Shown here: positions 24,913 to 32,392 of the stretch, piece after piece | Numbering within the stretch: position 1 is the first letter of the stretch | Layout of the letters: each line of letters opens with the position of its first letter | From: JACCTU01 sp963809175 | Lineage (GTDB): Bacteria; Actinomycetota; Thermoleophilia; Gaiellales; Gaiellaceae | NCBI GenBank assembly: GCA_963809175.1 | Contig: CAWEIK010000001.1 | Coordinates: 186,001-250,000 of the forward strand | Direction: 5' to 3' | DNA: 64,000 bases | Position numbers and translations under genes: made by a program | The notes under the pieces: model-generated | Database searches by the model: none | Seen by the model: only the letters and a program-made list of their open reading frames with translations | What the model was told of the DNA's origin: nothing

Positions 24913-24920
24913 GCCGATAC
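24913..24920 (+). promoter_or_regulatory. GCCGATAC -10-like element before pilin 2
   Basis: GCCGATAC with a CTACTG sequence 16 nt upstream. The predicted leader starts near 24928 and contains AAGGAG before the ATG at 24956. The -35 fit is poor. Confidence 0.35.
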
Positions 24921-24955
24921 CTGCCTAGACCAACCACTCACCCCAAGGAGCGTCA

Positions 24956-25348
24956 ATGGTGCAGTCAATCAGGCAGCGGCTGGCTCGAAACGAGAGCGGC
25001 TTCACGCTCATCGAGCTTCTCGTTGTCATCATCATCCTCGGCATCCTGCTGGCGATCGCGGTGCCGTCGTACCTCTCCTTCCGCGACCGGGCGAACAACT
25101 CGGCCGCCAAGGCGAACGTGCGCGCAGCGATCCCGGCCGTCGAGGCCTACAACGCCGACAACTCGAAGGGCTACTCGGGTCTCGACCTGACCGACATGAA
25201 GTCCTACGACCAGGGCGTCAAGAACGTGGTCATCCTGGGTACTTCGAACACCGTCTCGTACTGCCTCCGCAGCTCGGTCGGGACGAAGTCCTGGTACAAG
25301 CAGGGCCCCGGTGGCGACATCACCACCACGGCCTGCGCCGGCCCGTAA
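24956..25348 (+). CDS. pilA: major type IV pilin, copy 2
   Basis: A 130-residue prepilin starting MVQSIRQRLARNESG, then the same mature sequence as copy 1 except Q/K, T/S, T/V and L/T substitutions. The DNA is almost unchanged across about 360 bases, including silent sites, so the duplication is recent or kept uniform by gene conversion. Only the leader's first residues and the upstream DNA differ. SD AAGGAG. A GAGA-loop terminator follows. Confidence 0.95.
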   Translation: MVQSIRQRLARNESGFTLIELLVVIIILGILLAIAVPSYLSFRDRANNSAAKANVRAAIPAVEAYNADNSKGYSGLDLTDMKSYDQGVKNVVILGTSNTVSYCLRSSVGTKSWYKQGPGGDITTTACAGP

Positions 25349-25370
25349 CACCGGCCGTCACTTGAGTGCT

Positions 25371-25406
25371 GAAGAGGGCGCGGGAGACCGCGCCCTCTTC
25401 GTTTTT
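25371..25406 (+). terminator. terminator of pilin 2
   Basis: A 13-bp stem GAAGAGGGCGCGG/CCGCGCCCTCTTC with GAGA loop and GTTTTT. The T tract runs straight into the -35 element (TTCAAG) of the next gene. Confidence 0.9.
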
Positions 25407-25433
25407 CAAGGGGAGCCAGCCCGCTGCCGATAG
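25405..25433 (+). promoter_or_regulatory. sigma-28-like promoter of the membrane protein gene
   Basis: TTCAAG, 15 nt, GCCGATAG. A GTG start codon follows after exactly 7 nt. Confidence 0.65.
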
Positions 25434-25440
25434 CCGGAAG

Positions 25441-27453
25441 GTGGCCGCTGTGGACGTTGTCACCCGCCGCGTGGGCGTTTCCGCGCGAACGGTGCCTTTC
25501 GCGCTCTCGACCTTCGCCCTGCTCGCGGGGATCGTCGGGGTGAGCGCGCTGGTCCGGTTCCTGCTCGCGCTCTCGCACCCCACGCCCCTCTTCTTCGCGG
25601 ACGAGTACATCTACTCGACGCTCGCGCACGAGCTCGCGACGACCGGCCGGCCGACGATCCGCGGCGAAGCCGCCAGCTTTCCGGCGCTCCTCGAGCCGAT
25701 CCTGACCGCACCGTTCTGGCTCTTCGGCGACGCGGGCGTGGCGCTGCGCCTGACGCAGGCGCTGAACGCGGTCGCGATGTCGCTCGCCGCGGTGCCGGTC
25801 TTCCTGCTCGCTCGCAAGCTCGACCTCGCCAAGGGCTTCGCGCTCGCTGCTGCGGTGATCACGGTGCTCGTGCCCGACCTCTTCTATGTGGCGTACATCC
25901 TCGCGGAGCCGATCGCCTACCCGCTCGTGCTCGGGGCGGTCTACGTCGGGGTGCGCGCGCTCGACCGGCCGACCTTCTGGAACCAGGCGGGCTTCATGGC
26001 GCTCGCGGGGCTCGCGACGTTCGCGCGGATCCAGTTCATCGTGCTCCCGGTCGCGTTCGTGGTCGCGGCGCTCATCGCCCGCACCGGCTTTCGGCGCCTG
26101 AAGCTCACGTTCGGCCTGTTCGCCCTCGCCGCGATCCCGGTCGCCGCCAAGGGCGTCGGCTACTACTCGGGGATCGCGGACTTCCACGTCGACCCGAGCG
26201 CGCTCCTCCATTGGTTCGCGGTCGATTCGATGCTCCTCGCCTACGCGGCCGGCTGGCTCGTCGTGCCCGGCGCGCTCGTCGTTCTGGCTCGCCCCCGGCC
26301 CGGGATCGAGCGCGCGTTCGCGGCGCTCACCGTCTGTTTCGCCGCCGGCCTGTTTCTCGAGGCGGTGCTCTTCGCGACCAACGCGGACCGCGCGCCGGGC
26401 GGTCGCTTCCAGGAGCGCTATCTCTTCACGCTGATCCCGCTGCTCCTGCTCGCGTTCGGGCTCTCGCTCGGGCGCGGCGGCCGCGTGCGCGGCGCGATCG
26501 CGCTGATCGCCGCGGTGCTCGTGGCCGTGTCGGCGCGCTTCCCGCTCGCGGGGTGGGTCGACGACCACGGGCGTCAGGACTCGCCGATGCTGATGGGCGT
26601 CTACCGCCTGTCCGAAGGCGTGGGCTACTCGAGCGCATCGCTCCTCGTCGCGGGCTCGGTGGCCCTGCTCGCGGGCCTCGCAGTCGCCGTCGCCTACCGC
26701 CCACGGCTCGCCGTGCCGGCCGTCGCCGCGATGGGAGTCCTGCTCGCGCTCGTCGGGTACGGCGCCTGGTCGCTCGACTCGCGCTACGCGCAGCGGGCAC
26801 GTGAGACGTACTTCCCCGCGGATGCGCGGTGGATCGACAACGCGGACGTCGGTGACGTCACGCTCGTGAACACGCCCGGCTCGCGGCGAGAGCTGCCGCT
26901 CGAGCAGATGTTCTGGAACCGCTCGATCGACCAGCTCGCCAGGCTCCGCGGCGCCGACGGGCCGGACAAGTTCTCGGCGCCTCGCGTCGTGATCCGCCGC
27001 GACGGCGCGCTGCTCGTCGAAGGCCGGCCGCTGCGGCGCGCGCTCCTGCTCAACGAGTACGGGGTGACCGCCGAGCTGAGCGGCGCGGTGAGCGTTTCCG
27101 ACAACGGCCTGTTCGAGCTCTGGCGCCCGGTCGGCACGCCGCGCCTGCGGCTGCTGGCGGGCGGCCGCTTCTACGACGGCTGGCTCGCGAACTCGGGGTT
27201 CGTGCGGGTCTGGGGGCCGGCCGGGACGCTTCGGTTGCGGCTCGCCCTGCCCGAGCAGGCCCCGTCCAGCCGCGTGGTCTTCCGCTGGCAGGGTCGCAGC
27301 CGGGTCGTCGTCGTGGAGCCCGGATCGTCCCGCCTCGTCGAGTTCTCGGTGCCTCGCGGGCCCTGGACGATCCGCTGGAAAGGTCCCCTGAACTACCTGC
27401 CCGACGGGCGGCCGGTCAGCGTCCGGGCCGACGAGCTTTCCCTGTCTGGCTGA
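25441..27453 (+). CDS. multispanning membrane protein, GT-C/GT39-like
   Basis: About 670 residues. The N-terminal 450 contain some ten or eleven hydrophobic spans. An early acidic loop (HPTPLFFADEYIYSTLAHEL) has the D-E placement seen in GT-C (PMT/ArnT-like) glycosyltransferases. The last 200 residues are soluble and beta-rich (VRVWGPAGTLRLRLALPEQ). It may glycosylate pilins or wall polymers; this is inference from fold and neighbours. GTG 25441 is chosen because it lies 7 nt after the -10 element. GTG 25450, preceded by GGAAGG, is the alternative. Confidence 0.8.
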   Translation: MAAVDVVTRRVGVSARTVPFALSTFALLAGIVGVSALVRFLLALSHPTPLFFADEYIYSTLAHELATTGRPTIRGEAASFPALLEPILTAPFWLFGDAGVALRLTQALNAVAMSLAAVPVFLLARKLDLAKGFALAAAVITVLVPDLFYVAYILAEPIAYPLVLGAVYVGVRALDRPTFWNQAGFMALAGLATFARIQFIVLPVAFVVAALIARTGFRRLKLTFGLFALAAIPVAAKGVGYYSGIADFHVDPSALLHWFAVDSMLLAYAAGWLVVPGALVVLARPRPGIERAFAALTVCFAAGLFLEAVLFATNADRAPGGRFQERYLFTLIPLLLLAFGLSLGRGGRVRGAIALIAAVLVAVSARFPLAGWVDDHGRQDSPMLMGVYRLSEGVGYSSASLLVAGSVALLAGLAVAVAYRPRLAVPAVAAMGVLLALVGYGAWSLDSRYAQRARETYFPADARWIDNADVGDVTLVNTPGSRRELPLEQMFWNRSIDQLARLRGADGPDKFSAPRVVIRRDGALLVEGRPLRRALLLNEYGVTAELSGAVSVSDNGLFELWRPVGTPRLRLLAGGRFYDGWLANSGFVRVWGPAGTLRLRLALPEQAPSSRVVFRWQGRSRVVVVEPGSSRLVEFSVPRGPWTIRWKGPLNYLPDGRPVSVRADELSLSG

Positions 27454-27456
27454 GGG

Positions 27457-27485
27457 TTCAAGGGTCCCTTCCGGGGTGCCGATAC
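27457..27485 (+). promoter_or_regulatory. sigma-28-like promoter of the next small gene
   Basis: TTCAAG, 15 nt, GCCGATAC, starting 3 bases after the stop of the preceding gene. The GTG start follows after exactly 7 nt. Confidence 0.65.
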
Positions 27486-27492
27486 GTCTGTT

Positions 27493-28146
27493 GTGAGCCT
27501 TGCGGTCTCCCCTGCGGTCAAAGTCTTCGCCCTCATCGGCGTCCTCGGCGCGCTCGTGCTCGGCATGGGGATGATGCTGATGGGCGGCGAGACCGAGACC
27601 GAGCCCACCGCCGCAGAGCTCTCCGCCCAGACCCAGGGACTCCTCGCCGCCCCCGCCCGCGCGAAGCAGGTCGCGGCGAAGGCGAAGGCAGACGCCGCCG
27701 CCAAGAAGGCCGTCGCGACACCGGCGGCGACGAAGCCCGCCGCGAAGGCCGCGGCGAAGGCTCCGGCTCCGAAGGTCAAGCCCGCCAAGCCGGCCCGGGC
27801 GCCGGTCACCCGTGTCCTGGCGACCAACGGCCTGCCGATGCAGATCATGGTCGCGCTCCGCAGCCACAACGTCGTCGTCGTCTCCCTCTGGGGAACCGGC
27901 GGCAAGATCGACGGGATGTCGCGTGACGAGGCCGCGGCCGGCGCAGCCGCCGTCGGCGCAGGGTTCGTCTCGCTCAACGTGATCGAGCGCGGCCGCGAGG
28001 CGGAGGCGCTGACGCTCGAGCTCGGCACGATGCTTCGCGCGCCGACGGTGCTGCTCTTCACGAGCGGCGGCAAGCTGGCGAACACGCTCGAAGGTTTCCG
28101 CGACCGCGAGACGGTCGGGCAAGCCGCGCTGAACGCACTGCGCTGA
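27493..28146 (+). CDS. membrane-anchored protein with Ala/Lys/Pro linker and small C-terminal domain
   Basis: 217 residues from GTG 27493: one N-terminal span (VFALIGVLGALVLGMGMMLM), a low-complexity Ala/Lys/Pro stretch (about residues 50-105), and an alpha/beta C-terminal domain (MQIMVALRSHNVVVVSLWG...PTVLLFTSGGKLANTLEGF) that looks thioredoxin-like without a CxxC pair. The function is not recognised. Its promoter and location tie it to the pilus genes. It overlaps the next gene by one base. Confidence 0.75.
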   Translation: MSLAVSPAVKVFALIGVLGALVLGMGMMLMGGETETEPTAAELSAQTQGLLAAPARAKQVAAKAKADAAAKKAVATPAATKPAAKAAAKAPAPKVKPAKPARAPVTRVLATNGLPMQIMVALRSHNVVVVSLWGTGGKIDGMSRDEAAAGAAAVGAGFVSLNVIERGREAEALTLELGTMLRAPTVLLFTSGGKLANTLEGFRDRETVGQAALNALR

Positions 28147-28406
28147 TGAGCACGGGCGAGGCCACCACGGGGCAGCAGCTCTTCGTGCGCCACGCGAAGC
28201 GGGACGGCCGCTCGATCGCCGTCCTCCGAGCGATCGACCACGGCGACACCTGCGTCGTCGAGGCCCAGGTCTATCCCGCGGGCTCGGGCGCGAGCACGCT
28301 GCAGCCGGGCCCGTACACGTTTGCGAGCGCGACCGAGGCAACCGCCTTCGTCACGGAAGCCGTCGAGGCGCTGATGTACCTCGGCTGCGACATCACTGCA
28401 GACTGA
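28146..28406 (+). CDS. small conserved-type protein, unknown function
   Basis: 86 residues (MSTGEATTGQQLFVRHAKRDG...LMYLGCDITAD), predicted soluble with mixed alpha/beta content and no membrane span or metal motif. The ATG overlaps the preceding TGA (TGATG), so it is co-translated with the membrane-anchored protein. I do not recognise the family. Confidence 0.7.
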   Translation: MSTGEATTGQQLFVRHAKRDGRSIAVLRAIDHGDTCVVEAQVYPAGSGASTLQPGPYTFASATEATAFVTEAVEALMYLGCDITAD

Positions 28407-28425
28407 CCAGCAGACGCGTCGCATC

Positions 28426-28467
28426 GGCCGTATCGGACCTGCCTGGTGCCAGGCACCGGCCGTGTCC
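28426..28467 (+). repeat. left inverted repeat of the RAYT unit (REP-like)
   Basis: A 42-bp sequence that pairs with 29094-29135 in inverted orientation, 38 of 42 matching. Its centre GGTGCCAGGCACC is itself palindromic. Confidence 0.75.
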
Positions 28468-28478
28468 AAAGGCGCCGC

Positions 28479-29024
28479 TCAAAGTCCGGTCTCGACGTAG
28501 CGTCGCAGCCGAGCTCGCCCCGCTTCGCCCTCGCCGAAGTGGCGGAACAAGTCTCGCTCCTCGGACGGAAGCTCCATAGCCGGTCGCCCGAACAGCCACG
28601 CAAACGAGCTCCATCGCCACTGCTCGGGCCGCTCACACAGACCTGCCTTCACCGGGTTCAGAGCGATGTACCGGTAGCACCAGCGAAGGTGCTCGTCGGT
28701 CTGCACATGCCGCGCGCCGTACCGCCTTCGGAAGACGTGCCCAAGCTCGGCGTGTTCGTAGTTGAACCAGTGCGCATACCGGGATTGCAGGCGGTGCATC
28801 CCCGCCGCGAGATCCCCCCGCGGTGTCGTGATCAGAAGGTGGTAATGCGTCGTGAGCGCGCACCAGGCATGGACGTTCCAGCCATGGTGGTCGACGGTCC
28901 GGCAGACGAAGAGGAAGAACATCCGACGGTCGTTTGAGTCGAGGAAGAGCGCTTCACTCCGGTTTGCCTGCGCGGTCACGTGGTAGATCGCGCCGGGTTG
29001 TTGGATGCGAGCGGGACGGCCCAC
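28479..29024 (-). CDS. REP-associated tyrosine transposase (RAYT, Y1/HUH family)
   Basis: 181 residues from GTG 29024 (GRPARIQQPGAIYHVTAQANR). The HUH metal motif is HYHLL in ALTTHYHLLITTPRGDL, and the catalytic Tyr region RLQSRYAHWFNYEHAELGHVFRRRYG is typical of RAYTs. These act on flanking REP palindromes rather than moving like a classic IS. The flanking 42-bp inverted repeats fit this. It is oriented against its neighbours, inside the pilus region. Confidence 0.9.
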   Translation of the reverse strand: MGRPARIQQPGAIYHVTAQANRSEALFLDSNDRRMFFLFVCRTVDHHGWNVHAWCALTTHYHLLITTPRGDLAAGMHRLQSRYAHWFNYEHAELGHVFRRRYGARHVQTDEHLRWCYRYIALNPVKAGLCERPEQWRWSSFAWLFGRPAMELPSEERDLFRHFGEGEAGRARLRRYVETGL

Positions 29025-29093
29025 GCGTCGACCGTACCCAGACTGTCGCGCGGGCTTCGGCTCGTGGAACGATCGTTGCGATCTTGGCGCGAA

Positions 29094-29135
29094 GGACACG
29101 TCCGGTGCCTGGCACCGGACAGGCCCGATACGGCC
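29094..29135 (-). repeat. right inverted repeat of the RAYT unit (REP-like)
   Basis: Inverted partner of 28426-28467. It contains a perfect 9-bp palindrome arm TCCGGTGCC/GGCACCGGA. Confidence 0.75.
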
Positions 29136-29158
29136 ATGGACGGCGTTAGGTTTCGCTC

Positions 29159-29498
29159 ATGCCGGAGACCCCCACTGCGTTCGTCCACGAGGCCGAGTTG
29201 CGGCTCGAGCCCGGAACAGATCCGGCGGCCGTTGGGGCTGCGGTGACAACGGCGCTCTGCGGTCACTGGGAGCACGAAGGGCCGTGTCGATGGCCGCACA
29301 ACAACGCGACCGATGGTTCCGACGCAGGCACCAGCTTTCGAACGCTCTTCGTCGCCGTCGCCACCGACGAGGACCGAGGTTCGGAAACGCATCGAGCAGG
29401 GTCTGCGGGAAGCCTCGGGTTGGGTCGTGCTCGAGACGCGCGCGCGGCCGGTCTCGACTCAGGAGCGGCCGTTGGCGCGGAGGCTCGCTACCACCTGA
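29159..29498 (+). CDS. small protein of unknown function (frameshifted)
   Basis: ATG 29159 starts MPETPTAFVHEAELRLEPG...CGHWEHEGPCRWPHNN...LFVAVATDE. At about 29371 an extra G shifts the frame; the natural continuation is TEVRKRIEQGLREASGWVVLETRARPV, ending at the TGA at 29498 (about 112 residues). It is probably a small soluble alpha/beta protein with a Cys/His-containing loop. I do not recognise the family. Confidence 0.6.
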
Positions 29499-29576
29499 GG
29501 TCGATCGTTCGCGCGCGCACGTTGCACCCACGCGTCGGATCGTCGTAGAGTCGCCACGCCCCAACGAAAGGACCAC

Positions 29577-29657
29577 GTGCCAACCTGGCTCTGGATCGTC
29601 ATCATCGTCATCGTCGTCCTGGCCGCCCTCGGCTACTTCCGCCGGGGCCGCGCCTAG
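29577..29657 (+). CDS. 26-residue single-span membrane peptide
   Basis: GTG 29577 preceded by AAAGGA encodes MPTWLWIVIIVIVVLAALGY followed by FRRGRA, a single hydrophobic helix with a basic cytoplasmic end. Such tiny proteins are common in actinobacteria. Two hairpins follow. Confidence 0.6.
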   Translation: MPTWLWIVIIVIVVLAALGYFRRGRA

Positions 29658-29671
29658 AGAGTCGCAATGCC

Positions 29672-29698
29672 GCGCGGGCGGGCTTTGCCCGTCCGCGC
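29672..29698 (+). terminator. terminator of the small membrane peptide gene
   Basis: A GCGCGGGCGGGC/GCCCGTCCGCGC stem (one mismatch) with a TTT loop, 15 bases after the stop. Confidence 0.6.
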
Positions 29699-29720
29699 TC
29701 GGTGCGCTGGGCGAAGTGAT

Positions 29721-29757
29721 CTGAGAAGTTGAGCCGGCGCAGCCGGCGACTTCTCAG
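29721..29757. terminator. hairpin at the pilB 3' end
   Basis: CTGAGAAGT/ACTTCTCAG outer stem with an inner GCCGGC/GCCGGC stem. It overlaps the pilB stop codon (29754-29756) and lies between converging genes. Confidence 0.6.
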
Positions 29758-31547
29758 ATGCTCACGCGGGCGAGCTCTTCGATCGACGTGAGCCCGGCGG
29801 CGACCTTGGCCAGGCCGTCGTCCCAGAGCGTCCGCATGCCTTCGGCGAGGGCGGCGCGCTCGAGGTCCTCGCGCGAGGCCTTCTGGACGGCCAGCGACTC
29901 GAGCTGCTCCGACATCGCGAGCAGCTGGTAGATGCCGATCCGGCCCTTGTACCCGGTCTGGTTGCACCGCGGGCAGCCGCGCTTGCGGTAGAAGGCCATC
30001 CCGTCGGAAGCTGCCGCGACGTCGGGCGAGACGCGCGCCCGGAGGAGCTCGTCGACGGACGGCGTGTACATCTCGCAGCAGTGCGTGCAGAGCTTTCGCG
30101 CCAGCCGCTGGGCGAGGACGCCGGTGACGGCCGCGCCGACGAGGAACGGCTCGACGCCCATCTCGTTCAGCCGCGTGAGTGCGCCGGGGGCGTCGTTCGT
30201 GTGCAGCGTGGAGAGCACGAAGTGACCCGTGAGGGCCGCCTCGATCGCCATCTTGGCGGTCTCGCCGTCGCGGACCTCGCCGACCATCACGACGTCGGGG
30301 TCTGAACGAAGGATCGACCGTAGCGCCGACGCGAACGTGAGCCCTGCGCGCGTGTTGATCTGCACCTGGTTGATCCCCTGGAGCCGGTACTCGACCGGAT
30401 CCTCGACCGTGATGATGTTGATCTCGGGCCGGTTGATCTGGCTCAGGGCCGCGTAGAGGGTGGTCGACTTACCGGAGCCCGTAGGCCCGGTGACGAGGAG
30501 CGCGCCGGTCGGACGCATGACGAGCTCAGTGAGCTTCGCCTGCATGTCGATCGAGAGACCGAGCTCCTCGAGCGTCGGCGGCTTCTTCGACTTGTCGAGC
30601 AGACGCATGACGACGGACTCGCCCTCGACCGTCGGCAGAGTCGCGACACGGACGTCGAGCATTCGGCCGGCGGCGGCGGCATTCAGCGAGATGCGACCGT
30701 CCTGCGGCTTGCGTCGCTCGGCGATGTCGAGCTTCGCGAGCACCTTCAGGCGGGTCGTCACGCCGGGCGTCATCCGCTTCGGGATGCGCTGCACCTCCTG
30801 GAGCACGCCGTCGATCCGGAAGCGGACGACGAGCGAGTCTTCCTGGGGCTCGAAGTGAATGTCGGAGGCGCCGTCCTCGGCGGCCTGGAAGATCACGGAG
30901 TTGACGAGCCGAACGAGCGGCGCGTCGGAGATGCCGTCGTCGACCTCGAGGTCGTCGGCCTCCTCCTCCTCGACCAGCCCGAGCTCCTCCTCGACCATGG
31001 CGCGGGCGCCGAAGGCCTCCGAGGCACGGACGAGGCGGCGGAGCTCGGACTCGATGTCCTCGCGGCCGGCGACGCCGATGTCGAGCGGGAAGCGGGTCGC
31101 GAGGCGGAGCTCGTCGATCGCGTGGACGTTCGACGGGTCGGCGACCGCGATGCGAAGCGTGCCGTTGTCGAGGAGGTACGGGATCGCGACGACGCGCTCG
31201 AGGACGTGGAGCGGCACCTGCTTCGCAGCCTCGTCGTCCACCGGGTTGACGGCGAGATCGACGAGCGGGAGCTGGAAGCGGGTCGCGAGCGCGCGGGCGA
31301 TGCCCTCGCTGGTCGCGACGCCCTCGTCGAGGATCGCCTGGGACAGCGAGCCGCCCTGTTGGGCGCGGCCACGGACGAGCGCGAGCTTGTCGGGCGGGAC
31401 GAGACCCGTCGCGGCCAGGAGATCGACCACGAGCTCGGCCACGGCGTTGATCGGCATGCCGCCACCGAGCGGCTGTGCGCCGCCCTGGAGGCCCTCGTTC
31501 CCGACCGTGCGGAGCGAAGGCGGCTGCTGCTGATCGAACTCGTTCAC
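29754..31547 (-). CDS. pilB: type IV pilus assembly (extension) ATPase PilB
   Basis: A 597-residue GspE/PilB ATPase powering pilus extension. An N-terminal MshEN-type domain (about 30-190; DPSNVHAIDELRLATRFPLDIGVAGREDIE) is followed by the motor: Walker A GPTGSGKST, Asp box ITVEDPVEYRL, Walker B SDPDVVMVGEVRDGETA, His box LSTLHTNDA. A tetracysteine zinc motif (CTHCCEM ... CPRCNQTGYKGR) is present. GTG 31547 follows GAGGGA. It is the last gene of the second pilus operon but has its own promoter. Confidence 0.95.
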   Translation of the reverse strand: MNEFDQQQPPSLRTVGNEGLQGGAQPLGGGMPINAVAELVVDLLAATGLVPPDKLALVRGRAQQGGSLSQAILDEGVATSEGIARALATRFQLPLVDLAVNPVDDEAAKQVPLHVLERVVAIPYLLDNGTLRIAVADPSNVHAIDELRLATRFPLDIGVAGREDIESELRRLVRASEAFGARAMVEEELGLVEEEEADDLEVDDGISDAPLVRLVNSVIFQAAEDGASDIHFEPQEDSLVVRFRIDGVLQEVQRIPKRMTPGVTTRLKVLAKLDIAERRKPQDGRISLNAAAAGRMLDVRVATLPTVEGESVVMRLLDKSKKPPTLEELGLSIDMQAKLTELVMRPTGALLVTGPTGSGKSTTLYAALSQINRPEINIITVEDPVEYRLQGINQVQINTRAGLTFASALRSILRSDPDVVMVGEVRDGETAKMAIEAALTGHFVLSTLHTNDAPGALTRLNEMGVEPFLVGAAVTGVLAQRLARKLCTHCCEMYTPSVDELLRARVSPDVAAASDGMAFYRKRGCPRCNQTGYKGRIGIYQLLAMSEQLESLAVQKASREDLERAALAEGMRTLWDDGLAKVAAGLTSIEELARVSI

Positions 31548-31568
31548 CGCTTCAATCCCTCGAACGAG

Positions 31569-31596
31569 TTATCGGCACAACCGCCGAAAGTGCTGA
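31569..31596 (-). promoter_or_regulatory. sigma-28-like promoter of pilB
   Basis: CTCAGC (extends to 31597), 15 nt, GCCGATAA, a perfect match to the FliA -10. The leader would start GAGGGATTGA 14 nt before the GTG. It overlaps a 13-bp hairpin. Confidence 0.7.
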
Positions 31597-31609
31597 GCAC
31601 TTTCGGCGG
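31581..31609. terminator. terminator of pilD overlapping the pilB promoter
   Basis: Perfect 13-bp stem CCGCCGAAAGTGC/GCACTTTCGGCGG with TGA loop, immediately after the pilD stop (31610-31612). The pilB -35 falls in loop and stem, and the spacer in the other arm. Confidence 0.7.
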
Positions 31610-32356
31610 CTAGAGGAAGCTCAGATACGCCTCCAGCAGCTGGTCTCCCCAAAACAGGGCCAGAATGGCTCCCAGAGCCAAAAACGGCCCGAAGGGGAAG
31701 CCCATCTTGCGGGCGGCCGCGCCGTGGCGGGCCAGCAGGTAGATGCTGGGGACGAGCGCGAGCAGCATCCCGAGCATCAGGCCGACGGGCACGACACGCC
31801 CGAGCATGGCCCCCAGGAGCAGCGCGAGCTTGACGTCCCCCATGCCCATCCCGGCCGGATAGACGATGGCCGCGATCAGGAGGAACGCACACGCTCCGAG
31901 GGCGGCCAGCGCCCACTCGGGGCTCGGGTGGAGCAGGGTCTGAGCGGCGAGCACGACGCCGAAGGCGGGGATGACGATCCGGTTCGGGATGATCTTGTGC
32001 TCGAGGTCGATGGCCGAGATCACGACGAGCACGGCGCAGAAGAACGACGCGACGAGCGCGTCCAGGGTCACGCCGAAGGCGAGGACGCAGCCGGCGACGA
32101 GCGCCGCGGTGGCGAGCTCGACGCCCGGATAGACCCAGGGGATCGCGGCCTTGCAGTGCCGGCAGCGCCCGCGGAGCAGGAACCAGGAGAGCACCGGCAC
32201 GTTGTCGTACCAGGCGATCCGTTCGCTGCAGGACATGCAGGCCGACGGCGGGCGGACGATCGAGCGCCGGAGCGGCACCCTGGCCGCAACGACGTTCAGG
32301 AAGCTCCCCAACGCAAGGGCAGGAGCGAACACGAAGGCGGCCGCAACGGCGTTCAC
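31610..32356 (-). CDS. pilD: prepilin peptidase / N-methyltransferase PilD
   Basis: A 248-residue polytopic membrane protease that cleaves prepilin leaders. It has the cytoplasmic zinc loop (CMSC ... CRHC) with the methyltransferase domain, and both catalytic Asp motifs: AIDLEHKIIPN and GMGDVKL. Six to seven membrane spans are visible. GTG 32356 lies 7 nt after a CCCGATAG element. It follows the PilX-like gene by 32 bases. Confidence 0.94.
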   Translation of the reverse strand: MNAVAAAFVFAPALALGSFLNVVAARVPLRRSIVRPPSACMSCSERIAWYDNVPVLSWFLLRGRCRHCKAAIPWVYPGVELATAALVAGCVLAFGVTLDALVASFFCAVLVVISAIDLEHKIIPNRIVIPAFGVVLAAQTLLHPSPEWALAALGACAFLLIAAIVYPAGMGMGDVKLALLLGAMLGRVVPVGLMLGMLLALVPSIYLLARHGAAARKMGFPFGPFLALGAILALFWGDQLLEAYLSFL

Positions 32357-32363
32357 CCTCTCC

Positions 32364-32392
32364 CTATCGGGCGGGCGGGCGAGCCGCTTTAG
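32364..32392 (-). promoter_or_regulatory. sigma-28-like promoter candidate before pilD
   Basis: CTAAAG, 15 nt, CCCGATAG, then 7 nt to the GTG. The -35 half includes the stop codon of the upstream gene, so part of the match may be chance. Confidence 0.4.
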
